DNA of 64,000 nucleotides, from NCBI GenBank assembly GCA_963836005.1, contig CAWIHS010000006.1:1-64000 (forward strand), given 5' to 3'. Source of the DNA: CAWIHS01 sp963836005. Its GTDB lineage: Bacteria > Pseudomonadota > Gammaproteobacteria > GRL18. The notes beneath the pieces are model-generated. The model saw only the letters and a list, made by a program, of their open reading frames with translations, was not told where the DNA came from and ran no database searches. Every line of letters begins with the position of its first letter. The stretch's first letter is position 1. A program made the position numbers and the translations under genes. Of the stretch, positions 18,170 through 26,346 are shown one piece after another.

Positions 18170-19258
18170 ATGCCTGATATTTTCCCGGATCCTAAGCGGA
18201 TATTAATCATTGGCCCTTCCTGGGTCGGTGATATGATCATGGCCCAGAGCCTGTTTATAGTCCTCAAACAATTGCATCCCGAGGCTGAAATTGATGTCAT
18301 GGCGCCTAACTGGTCAGCAGCTCTGCTGCAGCGAATGCCGGAGATCACACACGCTATTGATATGCCTCTGGGCCATGGTGCCCTACAGCTTAAAACTCGT
18401 TTTCAATTGGGCAGGTCATTGCGAGAGAAGCAGTATGACCAGGCCATTGTGCTGCCCAATTCCCTTAAGTCTGCTCTGGTGCCGTTCTGGGCTTCCATAG
18501 CGCAACGAACGGGTTATCTGGGCGAGATGCGTTATGGCTTATTAAACGATGTGCGTAAGCTGGATAAAGATGTATTACCTATGACCGTGCAGCGTTTTGC
18601 TGCACTGGCTTACCCCGCACAACAACAGTCTCTGGCCGAACTTGTTGCACTGGAAAACCTGCCGCTAACTGCTTTGCATGTAACCCACAGCAGCGTTGCT
18701 CAGGCCCTGGATGCATTTAAACTCAGTACACTGCAACCTGTGTTATCACTTTGTCCGGGCGCTGAGTATGGACCGGCCAAACAATGGCCGGCCAGACATT
18801 ACGCATCACTGGCCAGGGAGAAAATGTCACATGGATGGCAGGTCTGGATTTTTGGCTCAGCTAAGGATCAGGTGATTGCACGTCAGATCCTGAAACTGCT
18901 CGAACAGTCAAACAATGCGCAAGTTCACACCGGGCAGGTAACGGATTTATGTGGTAAAACTTCACTCGCTCAGGCGATTGATCTGATGTCGCTCAGCCAG
19001 GCGGTGGTCAGTAATGATTCCGGCCTGATGCATATGGGGGCTGCGCTGGCTGTCCCGGTAGTTGGAGTTTACGGCTCCAGTGATCCGGGTTTCACACCAC
19101 CCCTGGGACAGCAAAGCGCTGCCGTCAGTCTGAAGCTGTCCTGCAGCCCCTGTTTTAAACGTACCTGTCCTTTGGGGCATACAAACTGTCTGCAGCAGTT
19201 ACAACCGCAACTGATACTGGATAAGCTGCAACAACTGGAAATGAGAACAGATCGTTGA
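18170..19258 (+). CDS. waaF: ADP-heptose:LPS heptosyltransferase II
   Basis: Family 9 glycosyltransferase that adds the second L-glycero-D-manno-heptose to the LPS inner core on the cytoplasmic face. It has 362 residues, with ILIIGPSWVGDMIMAQSLF at the N-terminus, the acceptor region PNSLKSALVPFWA, the donor-binding segment LCPGAEYGPAKQWP, and VVSNDSGLMHMGAALAVPVVGVYGSSDP in the C-terminal Rossmann domain. It overlaps waaC by 4 bases. It is the first gene of the core operon. Confidence 0.95.
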   Translation: MPDIFPDPKRILIIGPSWVGDMIMAQSLFIVLKQLHPEAEIDVMAPNWSAALLQRMPEITHAIDMPLGHGALQLKTRFQLGRSLREKQYDQAIVLPNSLKSALVPFWASIAQRTGYLGEMRYGLLNDVRKLDKDVLPMTVQRFAALAYPAQQQSLAELVALENLPLTALHVTHSSVAQALDAFKLSTLQPVLSLCPGAEYGPAKQWPARHYASLAREKMSHGWQVWIFGSAKDQVIARQILKLLEQSNNAQVHTGQVTDLCGKTSLAQAIDLMSLSQAVVSNDSGLMHMGAALAVPVVGVYGSSDPGFTPPLGQQSAAVSLKLSCSPCFKRTCPLGHTNCLQQLQPQLILDKLQQLEMRTDR

Positions 19259-20391
19259 AGCGGATCCTGATCATCAAAATGTCTTCTCTTGGGGATGTGA
19301 TTCATACTCTGCCAGCTCTGACGGATGCCACACAGGCACTGAATAATATCCAGTTTGACTGGGTAGTAGAAGAAAATTTCTCTGCCATACCTGGCTGGCA
19401 CCCTGCGGTTAAGCGTGTGATTCCTGTGGCCATCAGGCGCTGGCGTAAGCATCTGTTGCAAACCCTGAACAGTGGTGAATGGCAGCATTTTAAAACACAG
19501 CTGCAGGCCAGAGATTATGATGCCGTGATTGATGCACAGGGACTGATTAAAAGTGCTTTGATAACCCGTCTGGCAAAAGGCAGCAGCTATGGTCTGGACA
19601 GGCATTCAGCCAGGGAACCTTTAGCCGCAGGCTTTTATCAAAACCCCGTGTTTGTCGCCAAAGGACAGCATGCCGTGGCGCGGATAAGACAGCTGTTTGC
19701 CAGTGTTCTGAAGTATCAAATACCTGCAGGTATTGACTATGGCATCAGGGACTTTTTACATCAGAGTATAATGATCTCAACGCAACAGAAGAAGTCTCCA
19801 GGCGCTGCTTTAAACGCGCCAACTGGAGCCAGCAAAAAAAACATCATTTTTTTTCATGGCACAACCTGGCCAGCTAAACACTGGCCTGAAACTTACTGGG
19901 TTGATCTGGCGAGACGTTTAACAGCTGAAAATTACCGCATTTTATTACCCTGGGGCAGTGAAAATGAGTATCAACGAGCCCTGAGAATTCAACTGCAGGC
20001 CGCTGCAACGGGAAATATCACCCTGTTACCCAAAATGGGCATGAATCAGCTGGTAAAACGACTGCTTGAGGTTGACGCTGTCGTTGCAGTGGATACCGGA
20101 CTGGCTCATCTGGCCGCTGCTGTGGACAAACCCACCGTGACTCTTTTTGGACCCACTAATCCGGGTCTTACTGGACCTTGCGGCGGCCATCAGCTGCATT
20201 TACTGGCGGACTATCCCTGTTCTCCCTGTCTGAAAAAGCACTGTAATCTTAAAGTCCTGGATAAGCGTCAGAGCCAAATGATTCAGCCGGCCTGCTGGTC
20301 AACTCTGACTCCACAGCGTGTACAGCAGGCCTTAACACGTCTGTTAGCTGATTCGAGTGGCTCATCTCCTGTGTCCTGTTCTGTGGAATGA
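19255..20391 (+). CDS. waaC: LPS heptosyltransferase I
   Basis: Adds the first heptose to Kdo of the LPS inner core. It has 378 residues from a TTG start overlapping the waaF stop codon, giving MKRILIIKMSSLGDVIHTLPAL, the expected family N-terminus. Other signatures are VIDAQGLIKSALIT, FFHGTTWPAKHWPE, VDAVVAVDTGLAHLAAAVDKP and TLFGPTNPGLTGPCG. It is somewhat longer than the E. coli enzyme, with an extra linker near residue 175-195 (QQKKSPGAALNAPTGASKKN). Confidence 0.94.
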   Translation: MKRILIIKMSSLGDVIHTLPALTDATQALNNIQFDWVVEENFSAIPGWHPAVKRVIPVAIRRWRKHLLQTLNSGEWQHFKTQLQARDYDAVIDAQGLIKSALITRLAKGSSYGLDRHSAREPLAAGFYQNPVFVAKGQHAVARIRQLFASVLKYQIPAGIDYGIRDFLHQSIMISTQQKKSPGAALNAPTGASKKNIIFFHGTTWPAKHWPETYWVDLARRLTAENYRILLPWGSENEYQRALRIQLQAAATGNITLLPKMGMNQLVKRLLEVDAVVAVDTGLAHLAAAVDKPTVTLFGPTNPGLTGPCGGHQLHLLADYPCSPCLKKHCNLKVLDKRQSQMIQPACWSTLTPQRVQQALTRLLADSSGSSPVSCSVE

Positions 20392-20395
20392 TGTT

Positions 20396-21114
20396 ATGAA
20401 AATTGCTTTCATCCTGTTTAAGTATTTCCCTTTTGGCGGTTTGCAGCGTGATTTTTTTCGGATTGCGGCTGAGTGTGTAACCAGAGGACACGAGATAGAA
20501 GTTTATACTCTTTCCTGGCAGGGTAATAAACCTGAGAACTTTAATATCCATATTGTGCCGGTCAGGGCACTGACCAATCATAAGCGTTATGAGCTTTTTC
20601 AGCAGTGGGTGCGAGATGATTTAAACAGGCATAAGGTGAATGTTGTGGTTGGTTTTAATAAAATGTCTGGTCTGGACCTCTATTATGCGGCCGATGCCTG
20701 TTATGCAGAAAAAGCTCAACAGCTGGGATTGAGTGAGTGATGATACTGTCAGGCCGCGAGGATATACCGCATTTTCTTCTGGGAGCTGATGTTTTGATCC
20801 ATCCGGCCTATAATGAAAATACTGGTACTGTCTTCCTGGAGGCTATGGCGAGCGGACTGCCGGTACTGGTCACGGACGTCTGTGGCTATGCCTGCTATAT
20901 TGAACAAGCTCAGGCCGGAGTACTGATACATTCTCCCTTTGAGCAGCAGCATTTGAATGCTGCTTTACTGAACATGCTGACGAATAAACAGGCACAGCAG
21001 CAATGGCAGCAGAATGCTCTGAATTTTACCGCCAGCGCCGACATCTACTCTATGCCGGAACATGCTGCAGATCTTATTGAGCATCAAGCGCTGCAAAACA
21101 AGCACCAGCCATGA
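20396..21114 (+). pseudogene. waaG: LPS glucosyltransferase I, internally deleted
   Basis: Two pieces of one GT4 enzyme. The first (20396-20740, ATG start 5 bases after waaC) reads MKIAFILFKYFPFGGLQRDF through VVGFNKMSGLDLYYAADACY and stops at TGA. The second, in another frame from about 20737, reads ILSGREDIPHFLLGADVLIHPA, NENTGTVFLEAMASGLPVLVT and CGYACYIEQAQAG to the normal C-terminus. About 145 central residues, including part of the sugar-nucleotide binding domain, are missing compared with the usual length of about 370. Loss of WaaG should leave the core without its first hexose on HepII. It is still located between waaC and waaP. Confidence 0.88.
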
Positions 21115-22007
21115 AACTCTATCTAGCAGCAGAATTTCAACAGGTTTGGCTGGGTAAAGACCCCTTTGAACAGGTGGAACTGCTGCAAGGAGAAGTTTTT
21201 CGTGAACTGGAATTCAGAAAAACCCTGAGGTTTTCCTTGGCGGATACATTAACTTCAGAACCATTAGCCGATTCTTTATCGCCGGCAGAGTCCATAGCGG
21301 AGCCTTTATTAGCAGAAAAGCTGCAGAAAACTTATTTTGTCAAAATTCATCACGGCGTAGGCTGGTTCGAAATCATTGAGAATTTGCTGCGTTTGCGTCT
21401 GCCGGTGCTGGGAGCCGCGAATGAATATCAGGCTATAAAGCGGCTCGAATCATTACACATCGAGACCATGAAAATTGCGGCCTATGGTGAAAATGGTTTT
21501 AATCCAGCAACTCGACGTTCATTTATTATTACCGAAGATCTGGTTAATACCATCAGTCTGGAAGATTATTGTCAGTGCTGGCGGCAACTAAAACCGGATC
21601 CTGAACTTAAAAGAGCCCTGATTAAAAAACTCGCCGGTATCAGCCGAACCATGCATCAAAATGGTTTAAATCACCGGGATTATTATATCTGCCATTTTTT
21701 ACTGGACATTTCTCATGGTGAATCTTCCATAAATGCTGAGAATATCAGACTGTTTTTAATTGATCTGCATCGAGCGCAACTGAGAGACACTACTCCCCAA
21801 CGATGGCGAGTCAAGGATATTGCCGCTCTGTATTTTTCAGTGATGCATCTGGGGTTGAGTAAAAGAGATTTGTTCCGTTTTATGCGTTATTACGATCAAA
21901 CCAGTTTACGGCAAAGTCTTCGTCATAATGAAGCCTTCTGGTCTCGTGTAGACCATCAGGGACAGAAGCTTTGGCTGCGGAAAATAAGAAAGGGTGATAC
22001 GATTTAG
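21111..22007 (+). CDS. waaP: LPS core heptose(I) kinase
   Basis: Inner-core kinase of the Kdo/WaaP family that phosphorylates heptose I, needed for outer-membrane stability in Pseudomonas. It has 298 residues, against about 268 for typical WaaP. The extra length is an Ala/Leu/Glu/Ser-rich insert at residues 42-72 (SLADTLTSEPLADSLSPAES). Kinase motifs are present: the Lys-bearing strand YFVKIHHGVGWFEI, catalytic NHRDYYICHF and metal-binding FLIDLHRAQ. It starts inside the end of the waaG remnant (4-base overlap). Confidence 0.93.
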   Translation: MKLYLAAEFQQVWLGKDPFEQVELLQGEVFRELEFRKTLRFSLADTLTSEPLADSLSPAESIAEPLLAEKLQKTYFVKIHHGVGWFEIIENLLRLRLPVLGAANEYQAIKRLESLHIETMKIAAYGENGFNPATRRSFIITEDLVNTISLEDYCQCWRQLKPDPELKRALIKKLAGISRTMHQNGLNHRDYYICHFLLDISHGESSINAENIRLFLIDLHRAQLRDTTPQRWRVKDIAALYFSVMHLGLSKRDLFRFMRYYDQTSLRQSLRHNEAFWSRVDHQGQKLWLRKIRKGDTI

Positions 22008-22167
22008 TATTTCAGATTGCCTACCGGTAATTTATCGACGAGAAACACGCTTTAAGATGCCTGCTGGTTCTGCTCAGAATTGCGGGCGATGCTGCTCTGA
22101 TTGCTGTAAAATCAACGGCCTACAGTGGTGTTATTTTATAGACAAGCTATTTGGCCATTAATTTAGT

Positions 22168-22938
22168 ATGTTGCATTTATTAACTAAAAAAACAGACTGG
22201 ACTGTTGTAGCGAAAGACCAGCATAGTTCGCTCGTACCACTCATTTCCAGCTTTGATGCGGCCTATGAGCATCCGGGTGAGCTGGTGGCTAAAAGCCCTT
22301 TAAGTCAAATGTATAAAACCAGCATTAACGGTATGGTTTACTATATAAAAAAATATAATGTTTCCAGAAAACTATTACAGCGTTATTTTGGCCAGAGCAA
22401 GGTTTATACCGAATGGGAAAATCTGTTATGGTTTGATTCTCTGGGTATACCGGTACCTAAACTTGTTGCTTATGGAACTGAAAAGCAGGGCTGGGTGACG
22501 CTTCGGGGTATTATCATTACGCAAGAATTAAAAGATACCCATGATCTGAGTTATATTGCCGATAACTGTCCTCACTTACTGCAATCCAGTCAGTGGGTGA
22601 AGCGGGTCAGTCATCAGCTGGCATCTGCGACTCGTTTGCTGCATCAGCACCGCTTTGCGCATAATGATTTAAAATGGCGAAACATTCTGGTGGATACCCG
22701 GGCTGACTATCCGCAAATTTATTTTATTGACTGTCCCTCAGGCAGAAAATGGATCAAACCGTTTCTCGATTATCGCATTATTAAGGATCTGGCCTGTCTG
22801 GATAAACGGGGAAAGTATGTGTTATCCAAAAAACAGAGACTGGCTTTCTATAAAGATTATGCACAGTGTAGAAAATTAACTGTAAAACACAAGCAGCAGA
22901 TCAGTAAAATTCTGCATTTTTTTCATAATCGGGAATAA
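22168..22938 (+). CDS. LPS core kinase-like protein (InaA/Kdo kinase family)
   Basis: A 256-residue protein kinase-like fold. It has YYIKKYNVS with the ATP-binding lysine, a catalytic loop FAHNDLKWRNILV and the DFG-equivalent FIDCPSGRKW. It follows waaP after 160 non-coding bases and precedes the tandem kinase by 3 bases. In Pseudomonas the equivalent position holds genes for additional core heptose kinases, so it probably phosphorylates a second heptose site. The exact position it modifies cannot be read from sequence. Confidence 0.85.
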   Translation: MLHLLTKKTDWTVVAKDQHSSLVPLISSFDAAYEHPGELVAKSPLSQMYKTSINGMVYYIKKYNVSRKLLQRYFGQSKVYTEWENLLWFDSLGIPVPKLVAYGTEKQGWVTLRGIIITQELKDTHDLSYIADNCPHLLQSSQWVKRVSHQLASATRLLHQHRFAHNDLKWRNILVDTRADYPQIYFIDCPSGRKWIKPFLDYRIIKDLACLDKRGKYVLSKKQRLAFYKDYAQCRKLTVKHKQQISKILHFFHNRE

Positions 22939-22941
22939 CCG

Positions 22942-24414
22942 GTGACTAACATGAGTCGGCTGGACGGCATACAACTCCACTTACTAAACCGAGAGGTCGC
23001 TGTTCCTTTGCAGCTGGATGTTGCCGCCAGCGGGATCCATACTGGAGAAGGGGCTGTACTGGTCTGCAGGCAAATACTGCGTTTCCTTCCTCAACGGCGT
23101 CTGGTTTGTCTGGCAGAGTATGAAGGGCAAAGAGTCATTGCCAAGCTGTTTATTCATCCTGACAAATCTGCAAGCGATTATGCAAAAGAGCTGGCAGGTA
23201 ATAAATATCTGCATGTAGCTAAAGTGCTGACACCCGAATTACTCACCAGTGGTTCTCTGAATAATGCCGGTTTTTATGTGTTATATGAGTATATTTATAA
23301 CTCTACTCCCCTGCAGGATAATATTTCATCGCTAGTGGATGATCACGCTATTCAATGTTTACAAAAACTGCTTCCGGTTATCGCACAAATGCATAATGCG
23401 GGCATTCAGCAAGGGGATTTACACCTGAATAATTTTCTCCTGACCGATAAGGAATTGTACACGATCGACTGTGGAGACGTTGTAAAGCTGAATAACAATA
23501 ATGGTGCAAATACACGTCAGATATATAAAAACCTGGCTGATATATTATCCCAACTGCCCATAATCTATGATCGTCTGCTGGGTAAATGGCTTTGCATTTA
23601 TCAGGCTGCCAGCCATTTGCACTATCATCTGCATAAAGCAGAACTGTGTCAGGTAATAAATGAGTGGCGAAGCTGGCGAATCAAAAAGTATTTAAAAAAG
23701 AGTGCCAGAAACTGCAGTGAATTTATGGCTGAAAAGACCCGGGATGAATTGCGCGTGTGTCGACGTGAATGCTCTAATAATGACTGGCAGGTCTTCTATG
23801 CGCAGCTGGATGCACTGGTTGAATCTTCATCACGGCTGAAGGATGGCAATACAGCAACAGTGGCAATGAATGAATGCGCAGGCCGGAAACTGGTGATCAA
23901 GCGTTATAATATCAAAAGTTTCCGCCACTGGATGAGTCGTTGCTGGCGTCCAAGCCGCGGTTGGAAAAGCTGGCAGAATGCTCATCGACTAAAGGTTCTG
24001 GGGATAAAAACACCGCGCCCAATAGCTGTGATTGAAGAACGCTTTGGCTGGCTGCGGTACAGGGCCTATTTTGTCAGTGAATATGAGCCGGCAATAGATG
24101 CCTTATCCATGTATTATCAAAAAGATGAAGTCTCTGCACAACATCTGGAAGATTTTAATGACTTATTCATAGCCATGATGTATGCAAAAATGAGCCATGG
24201 AGATCTGAAAGCCAATAATATCCTGCTGACTGAAAAAGGCCTGTCCTTAATTGATCTGGATGCTATGAAATTTCATCGTCAGGAAAAAGAGTTTATCCGG
24301 GCATTTGAGCGTGATTGTCAACGTTTCCTGCGCAACTGGAGGCCTGAAAGCCGAGTTTATAGGCAGTTTAAAGTGTTAATTAATAATCTGCCAGTAAAAC
24401 CAGTGTGTGGCTGA
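22942..24414 (+). CDS. Tandem-domain LPS kinase-like protein
   Basis: A 490-residue protein built from two consecutive Kdo/InaA-type kinase domains. Domain 1 (about residues 40-215) has VIAKLFIHP, the catalytic loop IQQGDLHLNNFLLTD and TIDCGDVVKL. Domain 2 (about residues 295-480) has LVIKRYNIKSF, MSHGDLKANNILLTEKGLS and LIDLDAMKFHRQ. Both keep the catalytic Asp, Asn and metal Asp, so neither is obviously dead. A two-domain protein of similar size lies at the same place in the Pseudomonas core cluster. It would act on inner-core sugars at the cytoplasmic membrane. The start may also be the second ATG three codons later. Confidence 0.85.
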   Translation: MTNMSRLDGIQLHLLNREVAVPLQLDVAASGIHTGEGAVLVCRQILRFLPQRRLVCLAEYEGQRVIAKLFIHPDKSASDYAKELAGNKYLHVAKVLTPELLTSGSLNNAGFYVLYEYIYNSTPLQDNISSLVDDHAIQCLQKLLPVIAQMHNAGIQQGDLHLNNFLLTDKELYTIDCGDVVKLNNNNGANTRQIYKNLADILSQLPIIYDRLLGKWLCIYQAASHLHYHLHKAELCQVINEWRSWRIKKYLKKSARNCSEFMAEKTRDELRVCRRECSNNDWQVFYAQLDALVESSSRLKDGNTATVAMNECAGRKLVIKRYNIKSFRHWMSRCWRPSRGWKSWQNAHRLKVLGIKTPRPIAVIEERFGWLRYRAYFVSEYEPAIDALSMYYQKDEVSAQHLEDFNDLFIAMMYAKMSHGDLKANNILLTEKGLSLIDLDAMKFHRQEKEFIRAFERDCQRFLRNWRPESRVYRQFKVLINNLPVKPVCG

Positions 24415-24458
24415 GCTATTACTAAGCAAACTATTTATTGATAAAATAAAAAATTTTC

Positions 24459-24529
24459 GTAACTACTCAGCGTATCTGGAATAAATAGCTGACAGCAAGC
24501 ACGATATTATTGATACGCTGAGAATTTAC
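24459..24529. repeat. 71-bp foldback element with GTAACTAYTCAGC ends
   Basis: GTAACTACTCAGCGTATC (24459-24476) is inverted at 24512-24529 with 16 of 18 matches. The end motif GTAACTA(T/C)TCAGC is the same as at both ends of the 365-bp element at 15131-15495. It lies between the tandem kinase gene and the carbamoyltransferase gene, 22 bases before the latter's start. Confidence 0.7.
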
Positions 24530-24550
24530 ATCTAAATAAAGGAAAAATTT

Positions 24551-26278
24551 GTGCCTTTGATCACCCTGGGACTTTCAGGTTCACTCAATCATGACCCTTC
24601 AGCTGCATTGTTTATTGATGGCAAGCTGGTGGCTGCCGCAGAAGAAGAACGATTCTTGCGTGATAAACATGCTAAAGGGAAAATGCCGCTGGAGTCCACG
24701 AAATTCTGTCTTGAATATGCAGGGATTAGTCCTGAACAAATTGATATTGTGGCTGTCCCTTTTGCCGAAATTGGCCTGGTTTCACCGGCTCGCTGGCATT
24801 TTGCCCGCAGGTACTGGTATGCACCTGACAGAGCTCTGGATGCCCTTTTAAATGGTAATCGGCGATATCGCAGATATGTAGGACATATAAAAACCATGTG
24901 TGAAAACCTGGGGATTAGCTGGGAAAAGACTCAATTCGTTCCAGTAGAGCACCATCTGGCTCATGCCAGCAGTGCTTATCATCTCAGTGGCTTTAAGGAA
25001 AAAACAGCCATTATGGGCATTGATGGTAAGGGGGAATATGCCACTACTTTTTTTGGTTATGGGGAAAACGGCAAAATTCACAAAATCAAAGAATTTTATG
25101 ATCCGGACTCCATCGGCGGCGTTTATGGCGCTATCACTGAATATCTGGGATTTGAAATGCTCGACGGTGAATTCAAGGTTATGGGTATGGCGCCTTATGG
25201 CGATGCGGAAAAATATGATTTTTCACCCTTGATTGAATGTAATGGAAAAAACTTCAAAGTAAATACCCAATTAGTGAATGTCATCGGGCTACGCCGCTAT
25301 AAAGACAATGAGCGGGGTTATTATTTTTCACCCAAACTGATTGACTGGCTTGGACCGAAAAGACAGGGTGATGACATCGATGATCCTTATGTTGATTATG
25401 CAGCGGCCATGCAGAAATTGTTTGAACAGGTATCGCTGCAGTTAATGGATTATTATCTGGGTGATATTATCCGGGAAACGGGAAAGATAGCCTTTGCTGG
25501 AGGGGCTGCGCTGAATGTCAAACTGAATCAGAAAATTGTGGCCAGAGATGATGTCAGGGAGCTGTTTGTCCAGCCAGCCGCTTCAGATGCCGGTACCGCC
25601 ATCGGCGCCGCATCTTATGCTATTGCTGAGCGTGGTATCCCATTGGAAAAAATGGAACATGTCTATCTTGGACCGGAATTCAGTAATGAAGAATGTATCC
25701 AGGCCTGCGAGCAGCATGAAATGAAACCCGCTTACAGGGAAATCGATGATGTCCCTGAGGGGATTGCCGAAATCCTCGCCCAGGGCAATCCGGTGGCCTG
25801 GTTTCAGGGGCGTATGGAATTTGGTCCCAGGGCCTTGGGGGGACGCAGTATTCTGGGCTGTCCCAGCGTTGAAGGTGTGGCCGATAAAATCAATGAACAG
25901 ATCAAATTTCGTGAACGCTGGCGTCCATTCTGTCCCAGTATACTGGATACGGTTGCCCCGCTAATGCTTAAAACGGATCATCCCGCGCCGTTTATGACGT
26001 TTACCTTTGAGGTCAATGAAGGCTGGGCTGAGCGGGTACCAGAGGTGGTACATGCAGACGGCACTGCACGGGCTCAGACTGTCAAACAGGAGGTCAATCC
26101 GCGTTATTATGCTTTGCTGCAGGAACTGGAGAAGTTGACGGGTAATGGGGTGGCCCTGAATACCTCATTAAACCGTCGTGGTGAACCTATTGTCTGCACC
26201 CCGGAAGATGCCCTGAATATGTTCTTTGGTTCAGATCTGCAGTATCTGATTATGCAGGATATTCTGGTTACCAAGTAA
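24551..26278 (+). CDS. Carbamoyltransferase (NodU/CmcH family), LPS core modification
   Basis: A 575-residue enzyme that transfers a carbamoyl group from carbamoyl phosphate, through a carbamoyl-adenylate, to a sugar hydroxyl. It starts at GTG behind AAGGA. The Kae1-like N-terminal domain shows LGLSGSLNHDPSAALFIDG, AAEEERFLRDKHAKG, VEHHLAHASSAYHLSGF (metal-binding His residues) and GIDGKGEYATTFFGYG. The C-terminal domain shows FAGGAALNVKLNQKI, QPAASDAGTAIGAASY and GRMEFGPRALGGRSIL. The homologue at this position in Pseudomonas carbamoylates heptose II of the core, the likely role here. It is convergent with pyrC'. Confidence 0.92.
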   Translation: MPLITLGLSGSLNHDPSAALFIDGKLVAAAEEERFLRDKHAKGKMPLESTKFCLEYAGISPEQIDIVAVPFAEIGLVSPARWHFARRYWYAPDRALDALLNGNRRYRRYVGHIKTMCENLGISWEKTQFVPVEHHLAHASSAYHLSGFKEKTAIMGIDGKGEYATTFFGYGENGKIHKIKEFYDPDSIGGVYGAITEYLGFEMLDGEFKVMGMAPYGDAEKYDFSPLIECNGKNFKVNTQLVNVIGLRRYKDNERGYYFSPKLIDWLGPKRQGDDIDDPYVDYAAAMQKLFEQVSLQLMDYYLGDIIRETGKIAFAGGAALNVKLNQKIVARDDVRELFVQPAASDAGTAIGAASYAIAERGIPLEKMEHVYLGPEFSNEECIQACEQHEMKPAYREIDDVPEGIAEILAQGNPVAWFQGRMEFGPRALGGRSILGCPSVEGVADKINEQIKFRERWRPFCPSILDTVAPLMLKTDHPAPFMTFTFEVNEGWAERVPEVVHADGTARAQTVKQEVNPRYYALLQELEKLTGNGVALNTSLNRRGEPIVCTPEDALNMFFGSDLQYLIMQDILVTK

Positions 26279-26288
26279 TTTTATAATA

Positions 26289-26323
26289 GTTTTAGCGTAT
26301 AAAAATCACGCTATCGCTAAAAC
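26289..26323. terminator. Bidirectional terminator between carbamoyltransferase and pyrC'
   Basis: GTTTTAGCG (26289-26297) and CGCTAAAAC (26315-26323) form a perfect 9-bp stem in the 68-base space between two convergent genes. The A/T-rich stem bases supply U-rich ends on both strands. Confidence 0.65.
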
Positions 26324-26346
26324 CCAGCCTCGCGCCTGAGGGTTAA

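Noticed and set aside
22008..22167. Possible small gene or remnant between waaP and the next kinase gene
   Set aside because: The 160 bases hold no frame with a ribosome site or recognisable motif; treated as spacer.
24589..24897. Minus-strand frame inside the carbamoyltransferase gene
   Set aside because: Shadow of a gene with strong family motifs on the plus strand.
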